From Symbiodinium microadriaticum (taxonomy: Eukaryota > Sar > Dinophyceae > Suessiales > Symbiodiniaceae): DNA of 64,000 bases. Each line of letters starts with the position of its first letter. Within the stretch, counting starts at the first letter, position 1. The notes beneath the pieces are model-generated. The model saw only the letters and a program-made list of their open reading frames with translations. It ran no database searches and was not told the DNA's origin. A program made the position numbers and the translations under genes. Location: NCBI GenBank assembly GCA_001939145.1, contig LSRX01001153.1:47136-111135 (forward strand), read 5' to 3'. Of this stretch, positions 21,215 through 32,783 are shown one piece after another.

Positions 21215-21475
21215 TATATCTATATATATATATATATNATATATATATATATATATAATACAATATATAATATAGTCTCCCCTCGTTCCTTCTTCTTCGT
21301 CCGTCCCTCCCTCCCTCCCTCCCTCCTTCCTTCCTTCCTTCCTTTCTGCCTCCCTGCCTTGCTTCCTTCCTTCCCTCCTTGCTTCCTTCCTTCCTGCCTG
21401 CCCTCCCGCCCCCCCCGGAGGGACGAAAAAACAAAGGGCCAAAAAAAAAAATAGAGCGCCAAAAAAAATAGGGTC
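21215..21475. repeat. (TA)n with an unresolved base, then a long pyrimidine tract
   Basis: A TA array at 21215-21265 contains an N at 21238. From about 21277 to 21417 the plus strand is almost pure C/T (CCCT, CCTT and CCTG tetramers), followed by A-runs. The reverse frame reads as KEGRKEGRK and is a repeat artefact. Confidence 0.9.
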
Positions 21476-22474
21476 CCCGTCTGCGAATCGTGGCGGGTTG
21501 GCTCGAATGTGCCGACTCGAATTGGGTCCTTTCAGGCTGTGCCCTGCTCTTGTGTGATTGTTCCTTTCTGCCACGCACAGTCTCCGTGTCAGCTTCTCGT
21601 GCCGTTAGTTCATGCAGGATTCACTAAAGTATCGCCATGCATCGCCTCAATGCCCTGCCAATCATGCTGATCTCCCAGTTGAGAATCACTCAATATACGG
21701 AAGGTGGGCGTCGGTGTGTGTGGCATCAAGAAGATCCCGGGGCATATTACGCCCATGCTGTGTCTGTATCCACGGTCACGCGTTTTGGGAGGCTGTCCGT
21801 ATCACCATCTCATCAGAATCCATTGAAAAAGGGTTACATATCTTCGATGCAAACGAACCCGACTCTGAGTTCGGGAAAGTTAGCTGCAAGGCTGAACACG
21901 CGAATAGCAGCTGGGTCTGCGGCAGCTCGATGGGCATGTTCTGGGAGTTGTAGCCTCGCAGTGATGACAGCACCTGCAATGCAAGCTGCTGCTTCTGCAG
22001 CTACGATTATGAAGTCACAGACAAATGCAGCATGTCGCGACCTGATCAAGCTGTCTCGCAGCAAATAACTCATCCTGCCGCTCCCCACGGTTGCACCACC
22101 TGTGCCAAAGAAATGCCACTCGGGCGCTTCCTTTCCCTCCGCCCTCCCTGCCTCGGAAACAGACCTTCCGACAGTGCGCAGTTTCGAAGCACCTAAACAA
22201 GCAGCCAATCGCTCGGTGCGCATTCCGGCTGGGGCTTTGGAAAAGGATTGCGCGGTAGAAGTCTAGGGCACTGCATTGACAGGGTAAACTCCTGCACATG
22301 ATTCAGTTGGTTAGACAAATGAAGCTTCTAAGTTCAAGCAATCTTGTCTTACCATGCGTGATGTGGAAACGTGCTTGGTGTGCATCCGTAGGCTCTTGTC
22401 CGTCGAAAGTGCTTAGCATGCCTCAACTTGACATGCAGTTCTTTACAACCTCACAAATCTGTCCCTAAACTATA
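21476..22474. other. No supported gene
   Basis: Forward and reverse frames of 80-140 codons overlap here (for example forward 21637-22068), but none shows a domain, splice pattern or clear strand preference. Confidence 0.35.
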
Positions 22475-22713
22475 CCGCTTTAGAAGTAGCAGTAGTACTG
22501 GAAGTAGGACGACAAGTGTCACCAAAAAAGCGGTAATAATAGCAGGTATGGCAGCAGCTATAGTAGCAGTGGCTATAGTAGCAGTAGTAGCAGCAGCAGC
22601 GGCAGTTGTAGTGGTAGTTTCAGCTTCTGTTGTTGCAGTGGTGGTGGCGGTTGCGTTGGTCGTCGTCGTCGTCGTCGTCGTCGTAGTAGTAGTAGCAGGA
22701 GTAGTAGTAGTAA

Positions 22714-22756
<43 letters not shown>

Positions 22757-22760
22757 CGTG

Positions 22761-22820
<60 letters not shown>

Positions 22821-22835
22821 TCAGTAATGGTGGTG

Positions 22836-22866
<31 letters not shown>

Positions 22867-22935
22867 CAGTGGTAGTGGTAGTAGTAGTGGTAATGGTAGT
22901 GGTGGTGGTAGTAGTTGTAGTGATAAGAATACTAC
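22475..22935 (+). repeat. Long GTA/TAG trinucleotide array
   Basis: About 450 bp of GTA, GTC, GTG and GCA triplets. One frame gives an apparent poly-Val protein of 179 codons. Its hydrophobic monotony and lack of flanking coding signal mark it as a microsatellite. Confidence 0.92.
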
Positions 22936-23694
22936 TTATACGAACAATAATACTAATGATTAAGTAGTATTAATCATTAATTGTTATACTGGTAGAAGGC
23001 GTACGGGGGAGGAATACGGTAAGAGCAGCAGCAGTCGTAGGGAAAATGGCAAAAGTAGGATTAGAAGTAGTAGAAGTAATGGATACTACTTAGACTTATG
23101 ACTTGTACCAATACAATGTTACTCGTACTCCTCCGACTGCCATGTCTAGCCGTCTAATTACTAAAACCTACCACTGTCAAGAATTGCATTCTTCTCAGCA
23201 ACTGTTGCAAAAGGCACAACAAATAAAACACGACAACAACAGAAACACCCTAAACCACAAAATTCACGAAACAACTTGTAGTGCAAATAATTCGGAAAAA
23301 GAGAGGTTCAACTCGAAGCCGTAGCCAAGTGCAGCGCTAGCTGCAAAGAAAAGAACACGATAACTACCACTGTAGTAGTCGTAGTAGCAACAACCATGAG
23401 AAGCAGCATCTGCAGCAGCATAATACACACTCCACAAGGGAAGGACAGGATGAGCCAGGACAACAAAAACCACCAACGATATCAACGCTCGACAACAAAC
23501 CGACCATAACGAAAGCCACGGCAACAGCAGCAGCTGAGCATCTCAGGCGTCTGCAAGGGTCTGCAGCAAGGTCCGTCCAGCCAGGAGCATCTTGCACGGA
23601 ACGGTGCAGCGATGGCTTGTCAGAGCTGCCACTGCTATATCTGAGTCGACATGCCTAACCTCTGCGCAACTACGTGCAAAGGTGAGTTTAGTAC

Positions 23695-23825
23695 CTCCAG
23701 TACCGAGGCTTGAATCTAAAGTGCTTGCTTGACGCAAAGGACACAATGTCACAAAGCTTGCAAACAGCCTCCAACTCTGCATCCTGCAGGCCAATGCCTG
23801 GCACAGCCACGGAGTCTCTATCCAC
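23695..23825 (-). CDS. LRR-like locus at 24 kb, downstream exon
   Basis: The reverse frame reads DSVAVPGIGLQDAELEAVCK, continues through LCDIVSFASSKHF and a basic/aromatic end, and reaches CTGGAG|GTACTA. If that donor is not used, the frame stops three codons later. It is the last recognised piece of the minus-strand gene whose other exons are 24025-24201, 24270-24413 and 24538-24709. Confidence 0.45.
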
Positions 23826-24024
23826 CGCTCTCCTTCATACGTTGCCGGGTCCCTCTGGCTCAGAATGCCCTCAGACCACTAAATATCATTTCACGACATT
23901 GACACGCTGTTCTGTACAAACCTCCAAGGTGGCTACAGCGGATCCCAGAGTGTGTTGAGAAGCACGGCTCTAGAGGATGCTTTGCGGATTTGGCCTGAAT
24001 TGGAGCACCACAAAGTCAACGAGG

Positions 24025-24201
24025 TCAAGCGGCTGAAGAGTGGCAAGGCCTTTGCTTGGCTACGGCTGCGGTGTCTACTCTAGGAAGAGGTTCATGCCAG
24101 AAGCCTAAGGATGGGGCCAAGGACTCGACAACTGCACTGTTTGGCCTGTTGAGCAGCTGCCCTGCGCTGTTCACTTCTTTGAACGTAGGTCCCTTGACTG
24201 C
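24025..24201 (-). CDS. LRR-like locus at 24 kb, exon 3
   Basis: Starts after TTCATTGAG| with AVKGPTFKEVNSAGQLLNRP and runs to a stop at 24025, with SLGFWHEPLPRVDTAAVAKQ near the end. A 68-nt GC-AG intron separates it from exon 2. A GC donor close to the end could remove the last codons. Confidence 0.42.
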   Translation of the reverse strand, partial: AVKGPTFKEVNSAGQLLNRPNSAVVESLAPSLGFWHEPLPRVDTAAVAKQRPCHSSAA

Positions 24202-24269
24202 CTCAATGAAGCATCCAGGCGAAGGAGCACTAGACGGACGCAACTCGTTCCAATGGAGCTCAGGGCCGC

Positions 24270-24413
24270 CTGGCACAAAGTGATTCTGATTGCGCTAACA
24301 GAAGTCGTCATCCAGTCCGCCTTCAACGCCTCGTCTGTGTCGTTTAGAGGCAGCGTTACGGCCAGCTGTTCCAGCATGCGGCAGCTTGATGCAATGGCCT
24401 GCGACGTCATCCG
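24270..24413 (-). CDS. LRR-like locus at 24 kb, exon 2 (48 codons, phase 0)
   Basis: Exactly 48 codons from CTTTGAG| to TGCCAG|GCGGCC (GC donor). The sequence MTSQAIASSCRMLEQLAVTL has the Cys-x-x-Leu-x-x-Leu arrangement of a cysteine-containing LRR, followed by PLNDTDEALKADWMTTSVSA. The LRR call is tentative because only one or two units are visible. Confidence 0.48.
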
Positions 24414-24537
24414 CTCAAAGAAGATCCATCAGAGAGCCTTGTTTATAATTGTGGGAATACTCGTAGCGGAAGCAGCGAGGCCAATTGAAGAACAGCTTGT
24501 CAAGACAGCACTCTCCAACATCTCCAACTCAACTCAC

Positions 24538-24709
24538 AGTCTGGGAAGAACAGCCGCAAGGATATGACAGGGGCATGCGGGATGCCTCGAGCGCCGATGA
24601 GTATGCAACATCCTTGATCCCATCCAGAAGTAGCTGCTCCAGATTGGAACCATACGTGGCAACCTGTTCGGATGCACAGAGGGACTGCTCAAGTTCAGTC
24701 TCATCCCAG
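24538..24709 (-). CDS. LRR-like locus at 24 kb, exon 1 of those seen
   Basis: From TTTGAG| to CCCAGACT|GTGAGT, an almost consensus donor. The frame reads ETELEQSLCASEQVATYGSN, then LEQLLLDGIKDVAYSSALEA, again Leu-x-x-Leu-x-Leu with a following loop. A 124-nt intron leads to exon 2 in phase 0. Upstream exons are not resolved (24716-25100 has open frames on both strands). Confidence 0.48.
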
Positions 24710-25139
24710 CTCAAACTACAGTGCCCGTACCATGTGCTTGTACAACTGGGGTTTCTGCAATGTTCTTGAGCGATGGCAAAGGCACCCGCGGTACAAATTT
24801 GGCTGCCTCAACACAGATCGGAGGAGTGCAGGAAAAGCCCAAAGGCCGAACAAGTCAGAAGTGAATTGGGTCTTCGGACCGGAGGCTGGCCCATTGCCAA
24901 GAACGCCTGGAATCAAACAGACAGGTCTGAGCTTGGCGGCTGCACCTGCGCCACCTGGCTCGCATCGTCACCTGACGGCATCGGAACGGTGCCGTACTGC
25001 GGGAAACATCGGACAACACCGGGCCTGGCCTGCACTTGCAGAAGGTGGCAGAAGCATTGATGGAGGTTCCGGAGGCATGCGTGCTGGCAACCTAAGATGA
25101 ATCGTGGTCCTATACTTGCGACGACTCGACCACGTCTTA

Positions 25140-25335
25140 AATGCATGTGCACAAACAAACATGCGTGATCAGGCATGCACACATGCATGCATCCATACAT
25201 ACATACATACGTACGTACATACAGACAGAGAGAGAGAGAGAGAGACAGACAGACCAGAGAGAGAGACGACAGACAGACGGACAGACAGACAGAGAGACAG
25301 ACGGCAGACAGACAAACGGATAGACAGTATAACCA
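25140..25335. repeat. CATA/CATG, GA and GACA microsatellite cluster
   Basis: ACATGCATGCATCCATACAT, then (CATA)n, (GA)n and a long (GACA)n-type array. Frames through it give repeated Tyr/His/Ile or Asp/Arg peptides and are artefacts. Confidence 0.9.
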
Positions 25336-25737
25336 ACAATCAATAACATAGGCAGTACGCGCTGTATACACACAGAACTTGTGCGCGAGCAAGCCCAAGC
25401 GAATTCACAGCCACGTACACACATTCCTTGAATCATACACATCACGTTCTCCAACTGTTGTCAACTCTAGAGAAGGGCAGCGAGTCAGGGAGGGACAGGG
25501 AGGAAGAAGGGGCGGGGACGTAATACCGAGACAAGCCTGCTACAACAAGGCATGTACGCCGTTCGCCGCCCTGGAAGGTTTTGCAAACTTTGACATGCGT
25601 TTGACTGGCACAGACATGGGTGTACAAAAAACTGCTTTTTTGACATGTTAAACTTAGCATGCCAGGGCATCACGAAGTTCGAAACCTGAGCGGCTGATGT
25701 GGGGATCCACATCCTAAAAAGCCGTAAACCCGAAGCG

Positions 25738-25910
25738 GTGGTAATGATGGTGGCGGTGGCATTGGCTGGTGTGGTGGCGGTGGTGCTCGCGCCGCGGTTG
25801 CCACCTCCATCCCAAGACTTCTCTCTTCGAGAGCGAACATAGTGGTGTTCTTGGGGGTGGTGGTGGTGGTTGCGGCGGTGGTGGTGGTGACCGCATTACG
25901 ATTTTTCTTT
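25738..25910. repeat. GGT/GGC trinucleotide patches
   Basis: Two G/T-rich patches (about 25745-25800 and 25850-25890) of GGTGGC and GGTGGT units. Confidence 0.75.
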
Positions 25911-28600
25911 TCGGGCACGAGCATATTGGTGTTGTTGGCCAAAGCGACATGGTAGAGGGCAGTGGGAATGTTGTTATAGTTAACTATTGTCAACCTATGG
26001 ATCTGAGTGAGTCGAACAGTATTCGAACAGTGTTCTTGACAGACGCAAATTCTGGGTATAAGCGTCACTGCGCAGACGGCGTTTGATTTTGAAGCCATTG
26101 CAATGCTGGCTTCAGGTGCGTCATGACATGCAAAAACGAAGCACGGGCAGAAATCAAACGGCACGGTATCATCCCCCCACCACCCCACCCCCTGAACCCC
26201 AATAACATCACATCATACTAGCACGGGCATCCAGCAGCATCGTCATCACGCCCAGCCTGATGAGCCTGATGGACCCTCCATGTAAACCCCAGTCGTCGGC
26301 CAGAACTGTACATACGTTTCGGGGCGGCGAGTGGCATACATGGCAAAAACTCAAACCGAAGCCCAAACCCAACAGCGGGGATCGGAAGGGCTGAGTGAAG
26401 GAAGCTTGGCAAGAGACTGAGACTGTTGAGAGCATGGCGATGCGCACCGCAACAGTGTAATGTCAACTCTTGATTAATAGTCCACCGTGGTCAATACAAA
26501 GGCATCCCGCGCGGGCCCCGGACCTGGCTGAAACCATGTCTTAAAGGCGCTGGTCGCTTCCACCAGAGACCCCCCGTTGGAAAGACAAACCTTGCCAACC
26601 CCGGCAGGTTGCGGTCCAGGGTTCAGGGTTTAAAGGAAGTTAGGACAATCTCTGCAAGTCATGTCAACACTAAGGGTGAGCCTGTGCATGGTTAGCCATT
26701 GTCTGACGCCTACCTGTTCAACTTTAAGTTTTAAGGTTTAGGGTCTAGGGCCTAGGGTTTGAGGGGGTTGAAGGGTTCAGGGTTGAGGGGGGAGTGAAGA
26801 AATTCCAGAGGTGGCCAAGTAAGAACTGTTAATCAAAGGCCTATGTAAAACACTCAGTTTTCAAACATGCAAAGGCCTAGCCCAGGCAAGGCAACCCCCA
26901 TGATTAATAATCCGGCCGCCGCAGAACAATCGTGTTTTGTTATTGCGTTTGTTTGACTGCTGAGGGCTTTTTCCCTCTCGCATGGCTGAGGACATATGCC
27001 CACTGAAGAGGTGCAATTGGTTCGTCGAAGCAAACTGTACTAAGCGATGTAGATCAGGCCCGTGAGGATGCCTAGGCCTAATTTAGCCTTGCGAACAACA
27101 CAGGCCAAGATCTCTTCTCTTTAAATGAGATCACAATACAACCACTTGGAGGGTGAGCGAGATGGCAATGACAAAGACCAGCGTGTCTACAAAGAGAGCA
27201 GCAACAAGTAGCTGTGCCAGTACGAATGAAGCGACGTAGCAGCAAAATGCCGACGGTTTGCATAGCACTCGCAAATTACAAATTCGCCTGCACCTAATCA
27301 AAAGCAATCTCTCATCGAACGTAGCCTAATAGGTGAATCCGCCCACCCAGACAAACAACATGGCACACAGGCAAGCCCGGGCAGGTAAAGCTATGCATCC
27401 AGACCATGAATGAGAAAGCACGTCCCTCTCATACTGACTAGTGTGCTTAATCCACCTGCCGTAGCCAGACCATGGTCGAGAGAACATTCCTCCCGTGAAT
27501 AGACCAGTGTGGACAATCAATCTGTCTGTATCAACACCCAGCTATGGGAAAGACAAGTCCAACAACAGACTCGCTCTGCCAGACAGGTAGCTCAGGTCAA
27601 TACTTGATTCGGCCCAGCGAGCCGTGCAGGTCATGAGGAGAACTTTGACATCCCAGAGTGTTCGGGCCCAGGTTTGACACCGCGCCGGAGTAGTTTTGCT
27701 CAGAGCATGGCCGAAGCTGGAGGTACGTAAGTTGAACTCACCATAGCCAGCAAATTACCCGCTTTCTACAGTCGTTTCAGCTGAATAGCCAGCGGGCCAA
27801 GATGGGCCAATCCATAGCTTTGATAAAGAGTTTTCGCCACATACACCGGTAAGTCATGAACTTGCAGCTTGTGGTCAGTCAGGCCACTTGTCATACATCT
27901 TTCGGCGCGAAAAGATCATCCTCAAGGCCCTTCGTCAGCAAACATGGCCACGCCACAGAACCAGAGCAATAAGCTACAGCTCAGCAGATCGGTCAGAATC
28001 ACCGTCCATGGCTTGAGCTAAATTCGCCAAAAGAACCCTGAAAGACAAAACGACACAGAAGGGGCCTAAAGGAGGGAAAGCCCAATAGAGAAATAAACCG
28101 GGGGACCCATTGTAACAGATTCAGATACCAAAGTACGGACTCTGTGATTTTGAAGTACTACATCATAGCAAAAGTACACCTCACCAGTAGTGGACGGCTG
28201 AGTCGTGATGGCAATTGCGGCAGGGGTCAGTGGCTGGCATGGATAGGAGCAGCAGCAGAAGGGCTGTTTGTTTGGTTTTGGTTATTTTGGTCCTACTGCT
28301 GCTCTATGACCATCTCAGGAATCGTCGCCACCGCATCACACACTAAGTGCAACCAAGGCGCCAGCGAGAACCCTACAGTACTGAAAAAAGGGCCCCCAAA
28401 GGACCGAAAAAGGGAAACGCGACCCAACAAACCCTCAGAAAAGAAAGCAAGCAGTCTGAATTACGAATTCCAGAGCAACCCTCCCGAATTACAAACTGAA
28501 CATTGAATTCGCATAATGGGGTTGCCTGTTTGCAAGCACTGCTGCATTTCTCGGGCTCAGGTCACGGGAGCAACGACGTTAAAGTAATCGGGTATCTGCT
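25911..28600. other. Gene-poor stretch
   Basis: No supported coding segment over about 2.7 kb. Short frames only, with telomere-like tracts at 26620-26790. The rest is unremarkable mixed sequence. Confidence 0.5.
26620..26790 (+). repeat. Degenerate telomere-like TTTAGGG tract
   Basis: Contains GGGTTCAGGGTTTAAAGG and, near 26730-26790, TTTAGGGTCTAGGGCCTAGG and further TTYAGGG-like units, spaced irregularly. Interstitial rather than terminal. Confidence 0.65.
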
Positions 28601-28602
28601 TC

Positions 28603-28671
28603 GGGCCAAGGTACCAATGGGTGTACAAGGCAATCAGCAATCAGCCTTTACACCCATCGGTACCTTGGCCC
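28603..28671. repeat. Long near-perfect hairpin
   Basis: Arms 28603-28631 and 28644-28671 are reverse complements apart from one A/G mismatch and one bulged C (28626). They include GGGCCAAGGTACC, ATGGGTGTA and AAGGC, with a 12-nt loop AATCAGCAATCA. Confidence 0.85.
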
Positions 28672-28684
28672 TTCAAGATTCAAT

Positions 28685-28770
28685 CCTCACCTGGCCCGGC
28701 AGAACTGTTGAGGGTTTAGGGTCAAGGGTTTCGGCCCTAAGCCCCAACCTTAAACAATTTAAGGTTTCGG
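28685..28770 (+). repeat. Telomere-like and related GGGTTT/AAGGTTTCGG units
   Basis: GAGGGTTTAGGGTCAAGGGT is followed by two copies of GGTTTCGGCCCTAA, about 45 bp apart. Confidence 0.55.
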
Positions 28771-28793
28771 CCCTAAAGTGTAAAGTACCTAGT

Positions 28794-29034
28794 ACTACCA
28801 GAGAACGAAAATCCAGCCGGTCGCCGGAGACGGCGGTTCCAGCACTAAAGTCGTACTACCAGAGAGCAAAAATCCAGCCGGCCGCCGGAGACTGACGTTC
28901 CAATACTAAAGTTGTACTACCAGAGAACGAAGACTCAGCCGGCCACGGGAGACGGCCGTTCCAGTGCGAGAGCTGTGCTACCAGAGAACGAAAATCCAGC
29001 CGGTGGCCGGAGACGGCGGTTCCATAACGGGCAT
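28794..29034. repeat. 61-bp tandem repeat, four copies
   Basis: Copies begin at 28794, 28855, 28916 and 28977, each starting (A/G)CTACCAGAGA(A/G) and containing ATCCAGCCGG or a variant, then GGAGACGGCGGTTCCA or a variant. The GC-rich middle is itself partly palindromic (CCGGCCGCCGG). Confidence 0.88.
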
Positions 29035-30260
29035 GCGAATTCGTAGCTTGCTCCAAGGAAATTCCGCTCCGTTACAGCTGATGCTCATGCATTCCCCCAC
29101 CAGTGTTGGCGATATCCACAAGCAAACGTTACGACTTTAGTTGTCGACTGTACCTGCCGTACCTGCTCTGCAAAACCCTAGAAGGAGTGTTGGGTGGCAA
29201 GCCCGACACCCTTTGGGGGGGGGGGGTCGGGCCACCAGCTGACCTACCTTGCGTGGGGGAAGGGGGGGGGGTATTGATCAAGAGTTCCTATTAGGGCTTA
29301 CAAAGCCGCTTGCTTGGATTACCTGGCGAAACCGAAATGCAGCACCTCCGGCTATCGCCTTAAAGCAACCAGAAACGGAAGCCGAAACGAAACAATGGAA
29401 AGCGTTCACAGCCAACAGCACATGATGACGATACCAGCACAGCTCCAACCGAGACGAACTTCGGCACAACGCAAACGCTAGCGATTGCACCGCGTCTCAT
29501 ACACGGTCAGACTGCTCCTTAGGCTCCCTTTCGGACAAGTTGCCAGCTTGCCAAAGCAAGCCCACCCTCAGCACCGTCCTGCTGTCCGGTTGAAAGATGC
29601 TGATGGAGAGATGATGGAGAAAAAGCACTTCAACAGCGCGGCAGGAACGGCTGCTGTTGCGACTTACCGGGAATCAAACATTTGCAAACATGATCACGAA
29701 CAAGATTCGGGGCGGAAGTTCAAGCCTCAGCCCGAAATTCCAGACCAAAGCCACAAGCCGACTCTGATCGTGAAGCAAGGGCGCGAGCACTGCGCCTTCA
29801 TTACTCTTTTCGTGCCAAAGAAGATGCTCCAAGCAGTACCAGGGACAGGATGGGCACAAAAAAGAGGAGACGACAGTGAAGTTGCTGTCTTTTCCGATGC
29901 AAACAATCAACAGCAACATATTGCACATAGCTCGAACAAAGGAGTTCGACCTTTGTCGCACAGGTTCAATTGAGTTCGGCACCAGTTAGGAGGCAGCGGA
30001 GACAGCGATGCACTCGACTCCTCCGTTCCACACAGGATGAACAGAACTTCAAGTTAGAGTTTGATATGAGGGCCGCACCCACTGCCCTGTCGACGCGATC
30101 ATCGGAAGTGCTGGAAGGGGTGCACCAGCATCAAGACCGATATCTGAGCGAAAACACAGAAAAGGTGAAGGTTGTATCTAAAGACTGGACAGGACTGTGC
30201 TGAAAACACGAGCATCCTGAGTTCGAAAGTGACCCGTTCCAGTATGGTCACATAATACCG
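29035..30260. other. No decided gene
   Basis: G-runs at 29215-29230 and 29260-29271. A forward frame 29485-29973 (162 codons, TTG start, with AFITLFVPKKMLQAVPGTGW) and a reverse frame over 29674-29982 are both open. Strand cannot be settled. Confidence 0.3.
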
Positions 30261-30264
30261 TGAC

Positions 30265-30488
30265 CGCTGACTGCAGTATAGCATTCATGATATCCATGTT
30301 GGCTGGGCTTGTAGAGCACAGCAAGACAGCAATGTAGAGCATCTCGCATTCCCAGCCTAACGCGATGGCGCCAAGATGATCCAGATCGATCGACTTCAGA
30401 GGCGGCCGGGTGACCTCACGCTTGACGGCATCGCCGAAGCACAATCTCCGCACACTTTCCGCTCTTGCGATGTCTTTGTACTCCCCCC
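30265..30488 (-). CDS. Exon, unidentified protein
   Basis: The reverse frame from GTACAG| carries GGEYKDIARAESVRRLCFGD, then KSIDLDHLGAIALGWECEML and YIAVLLCSTSPANMDIMNAI, and ends at CAGCG|GTCACG. It reads well through all of its 74 codons, with a mixed alpha/beta look; the forward strand does not. Isolated from other exons, so gene context is unknown. The LRR fragment at 31.5 kb lies upstream on the same strand. Confidence 0.5.
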
Positions 30489-30729
30489 CTGTACACTTGA
30501 GCTGAAGGCGCTGTTCGTGTCTGCAAGTATATCCAGCGCATGAGCTGTCGCTCTCAAACACCATGAAGCATTCAGACCTTCAGCATCAATGCATCAACGG
30601 GGCGTGAGTTGTCGCACCTGCCGTAAGCAGAGTCGGTAAGACATCAGCGCTCGAGATGTTGGCACCTCAAGCTCGAGGCATAACAGCAACATTGGAATCT
30701 GCGAATATCTGATCCAGCAGCTTCTCGGA

Positions 30730-30830
30730 GACAGACAGACAGACACAAACACACGCGCACACACACACACACACAAACAAACACAAACACACAATAAGCA
30801 AACACAACACAACACAACAACCAAACCAAG
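30730..30830. repeat. CA-rich microsatellite
   Basis: ACAGACAG followed by (CA)n with CAAACA variants. Confidence 0.88.
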
Positions 30831-31479
30831 GTAAAGGATATTTTCCTGCCGTGGCGGGGACGCGTTGGTGTTGCTGTCGCGGCCGGGGTGCATTTTCCAT
30901 TGTGGCGTGTGCGATTTTGTTTCGCTGTCGGTGCATGGTCGCGTTTGCCTGTCTTGACCAGGGCCAGTGTTTTGCAGGGTCCTGTGCTGCATAACCAGAG
31001 TAAGCGGTCGGGGAGTTCCCGTTTGGAGATCTCTGCCAAGACGCAGGGAGTAGGCTGATGTAGGCTGTGGTTTCACTGTGCGGCCCACCATGCCTTTAAT
31101 TTAAGGCAGGAAAAGAACCGACATTCCTCAAGGTTTTGCGTACCTTGTGCAAGACTTTGTTCTTACGGATGGTTGTCACAACAGTCAAGCACAACTTAAT
31201 AACCATTTATCCACCTAGCCATCTACTCATGCCTATGTATGCACAAACATGCACAAACACCTACACGCACAGATCCTCCTATCCACCTACCCCTAGCAAC
31301 CTACCTGCAACCTACAAACAAACAAACACGCATGCATACATATTTTTTGCTTCCACGCATACTTAGACTCGCTAAGCATACACACTTCAATTCACTTCCG
31401 CGCTGCTAAGTGCTAAGACGGTCTCCGCGAGTGACAAGACGCATTTGTGTCCGGCTTCCAGATGTGGATTTTTTCCACA

Positions 31480-31720
31480 TCCCAGCTATTTCTTCGTGGA
31501 TACATACCGTCGATGCAACTCATCTGGGCCTCTGACTGCATGATCGCTTCGAAGCTTGCATCGGTGATCTCAGTGCTGCGAACCTGGATTTCGACCACGG
31601 GACACGCCTTGAGGGCTCAAGATTCAACAGTTTGGGCCCGCACGCATAATGTCTGTAACTTCGAGCAGAATGTCACGAGGGACAGAATACCCGAGTACGT
31701 AAGCTTCATCGCCCACCTGG
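31480..31720 (-). CDS. Leucine-rich-repeat fragment, frame interrupted
   Basis: The reverse strand encodes LKACPVVEIQVRSTEITDAS followed by FEAIMQ, a good cysteine-containing LRR unit (ACP-x-x-x-x-I-x-V-x-x-T-x-ITDASF). Upstream one frame gives DILLEVTDIM and another FCSKLQTLCVRA, both LRR-like. Direct read-through in the second frame hits a single TGA; removing 28 nt (31616-31643, GT...AG) joins the first frame without a stop. It is an LRR exon pair with a tiny intron, or a decayed LRR copy. Similar modules are at 17.1-17.5 and 44.5-44.9 kb. Confidence 0.42.
31616..31643 (-). other. Candidate ultrashort intron, 28 nt (GT-AG)
   Basis: Reverse sequence from GTGCGGGC to ATCTTGAG. Excision in phase 1 joins EVTDIM to LKACP through a proline codon. 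Confidence 0.3.
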
Positions 31721-31856
31721 CTTTGGGCAGCGACACGCATGTCAAACATTGTCAAACATGCTGTTGCCACTCGGCGGATGGCAGCCAGCAGAATCATGTC
31801 TGGTAACCCTGGATTCTACAGCATTCTATGCCTGCCAATTGAGTTAGTTCTACTGC

Positions 31857-32000
31857 ACTGACAACTTAGCAACATCTGCGACCCTGCATCTTCCTTGACT
31901 GCTTGCATCATCTTTCGTTGATGATCTAGGCTGAAGGGCGGGGTTTCGCTTGAAGAAACCTGGAAACGGGCCAAGGTTGCCCAACGTCGACAACTTCCAG
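31857..32000 (-). CDS. Candidate exon, unidentified protein
   Basis: The reverse frame has ARFQVSSSETPPFSLDHQRK followed by MMQAVKEDAGSQML. Polar with one helix; boundaries unresolved. The forward frames to its right (32003-32250) are also open. Confidence 0.33.
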
Positions 32001-32783
32001 GTTTGGTGCGCGTCTCGCAATGCTTTCGAGGCCCCGGTCGCTCACATTCGTGCTTGACCTCTGGCAGAGAACGCGCACGACGGCTGTTGTGCTTGCATGG
32101 ACCGCTGAGGCTGTTGCAGTCGCAACTCACGCAGCAGAGAATGAGGATGGGCCTCATTATTCAGAAGCAGACTCATCACATGTCCTTCGATCCGCTAGCA
32201 GGCGCTGCTATAGCAATGGATACGACCCACATGCTACGGCCCTATGACTAATACAATGAGTACGCTGTACTCAGTACATAACGTGCTTGTTGTGCGTATT
32301 CAGAAGCAATACATAAGCATCCTGCTTCAAAGGGAGCGTCAGAGAGCTGCGAACAGAAGGACAAATCCAATGCTTGCAAACCGAACTGGAACAGCAGCTC
32401 GGATGCCACCTGAGCAACAAGCAGCGAGACGAATTCAGAACGCTTGTGAACTGTGTTGGCTACATGCCTCATCGGTGACAGTGCCATGGCAGTACGCCAG
32501 GCCAAGCGTCCTCCAAAAGGCGCGGTCACACTCCGCTGGATGCTTGACGCTGTCTTGGACCGGCTTGGAACTCGATGTCTGGTCTTCTGAAGTTCAATTG
32601 AGGGGACAATCTAATCATGCATGGCGAGTCTTGTCCGAGTCAAAGTCGTGAACTAGTTGCCTTTTGTTTGATGCAAGCGCAACATCCTCAATTCAGAAAA
32701 CCTGCGTCCCGGAGATTGCTTCTCAAGCGCGTGCAACCCTCACCCCCGGGCAGGGCTAGAGCGCACTCGCCGGCGCATCTAAC

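Noticed and set aside
21086..21578. Lys/Glu/Gly/Arg-rich reverse frames of 160-172 codons
   Set aside because: Translation of the polypyrimidine tract and the TA array containing an N; repeat artefact.
22428..22967. 179-codon poly-Val open frame
   Set aside because: It is a direct translation of a GTA/GTG microsatellite; no flanking coding signal, and composition unlike any folded or secreted protein.
24672..25100. CCCH-type zinc finger on the forward strand
   Set aside because: Cys and His spacing does not fit C-x8-C-x5-C-x3-H, and the region has competing reverse frames.
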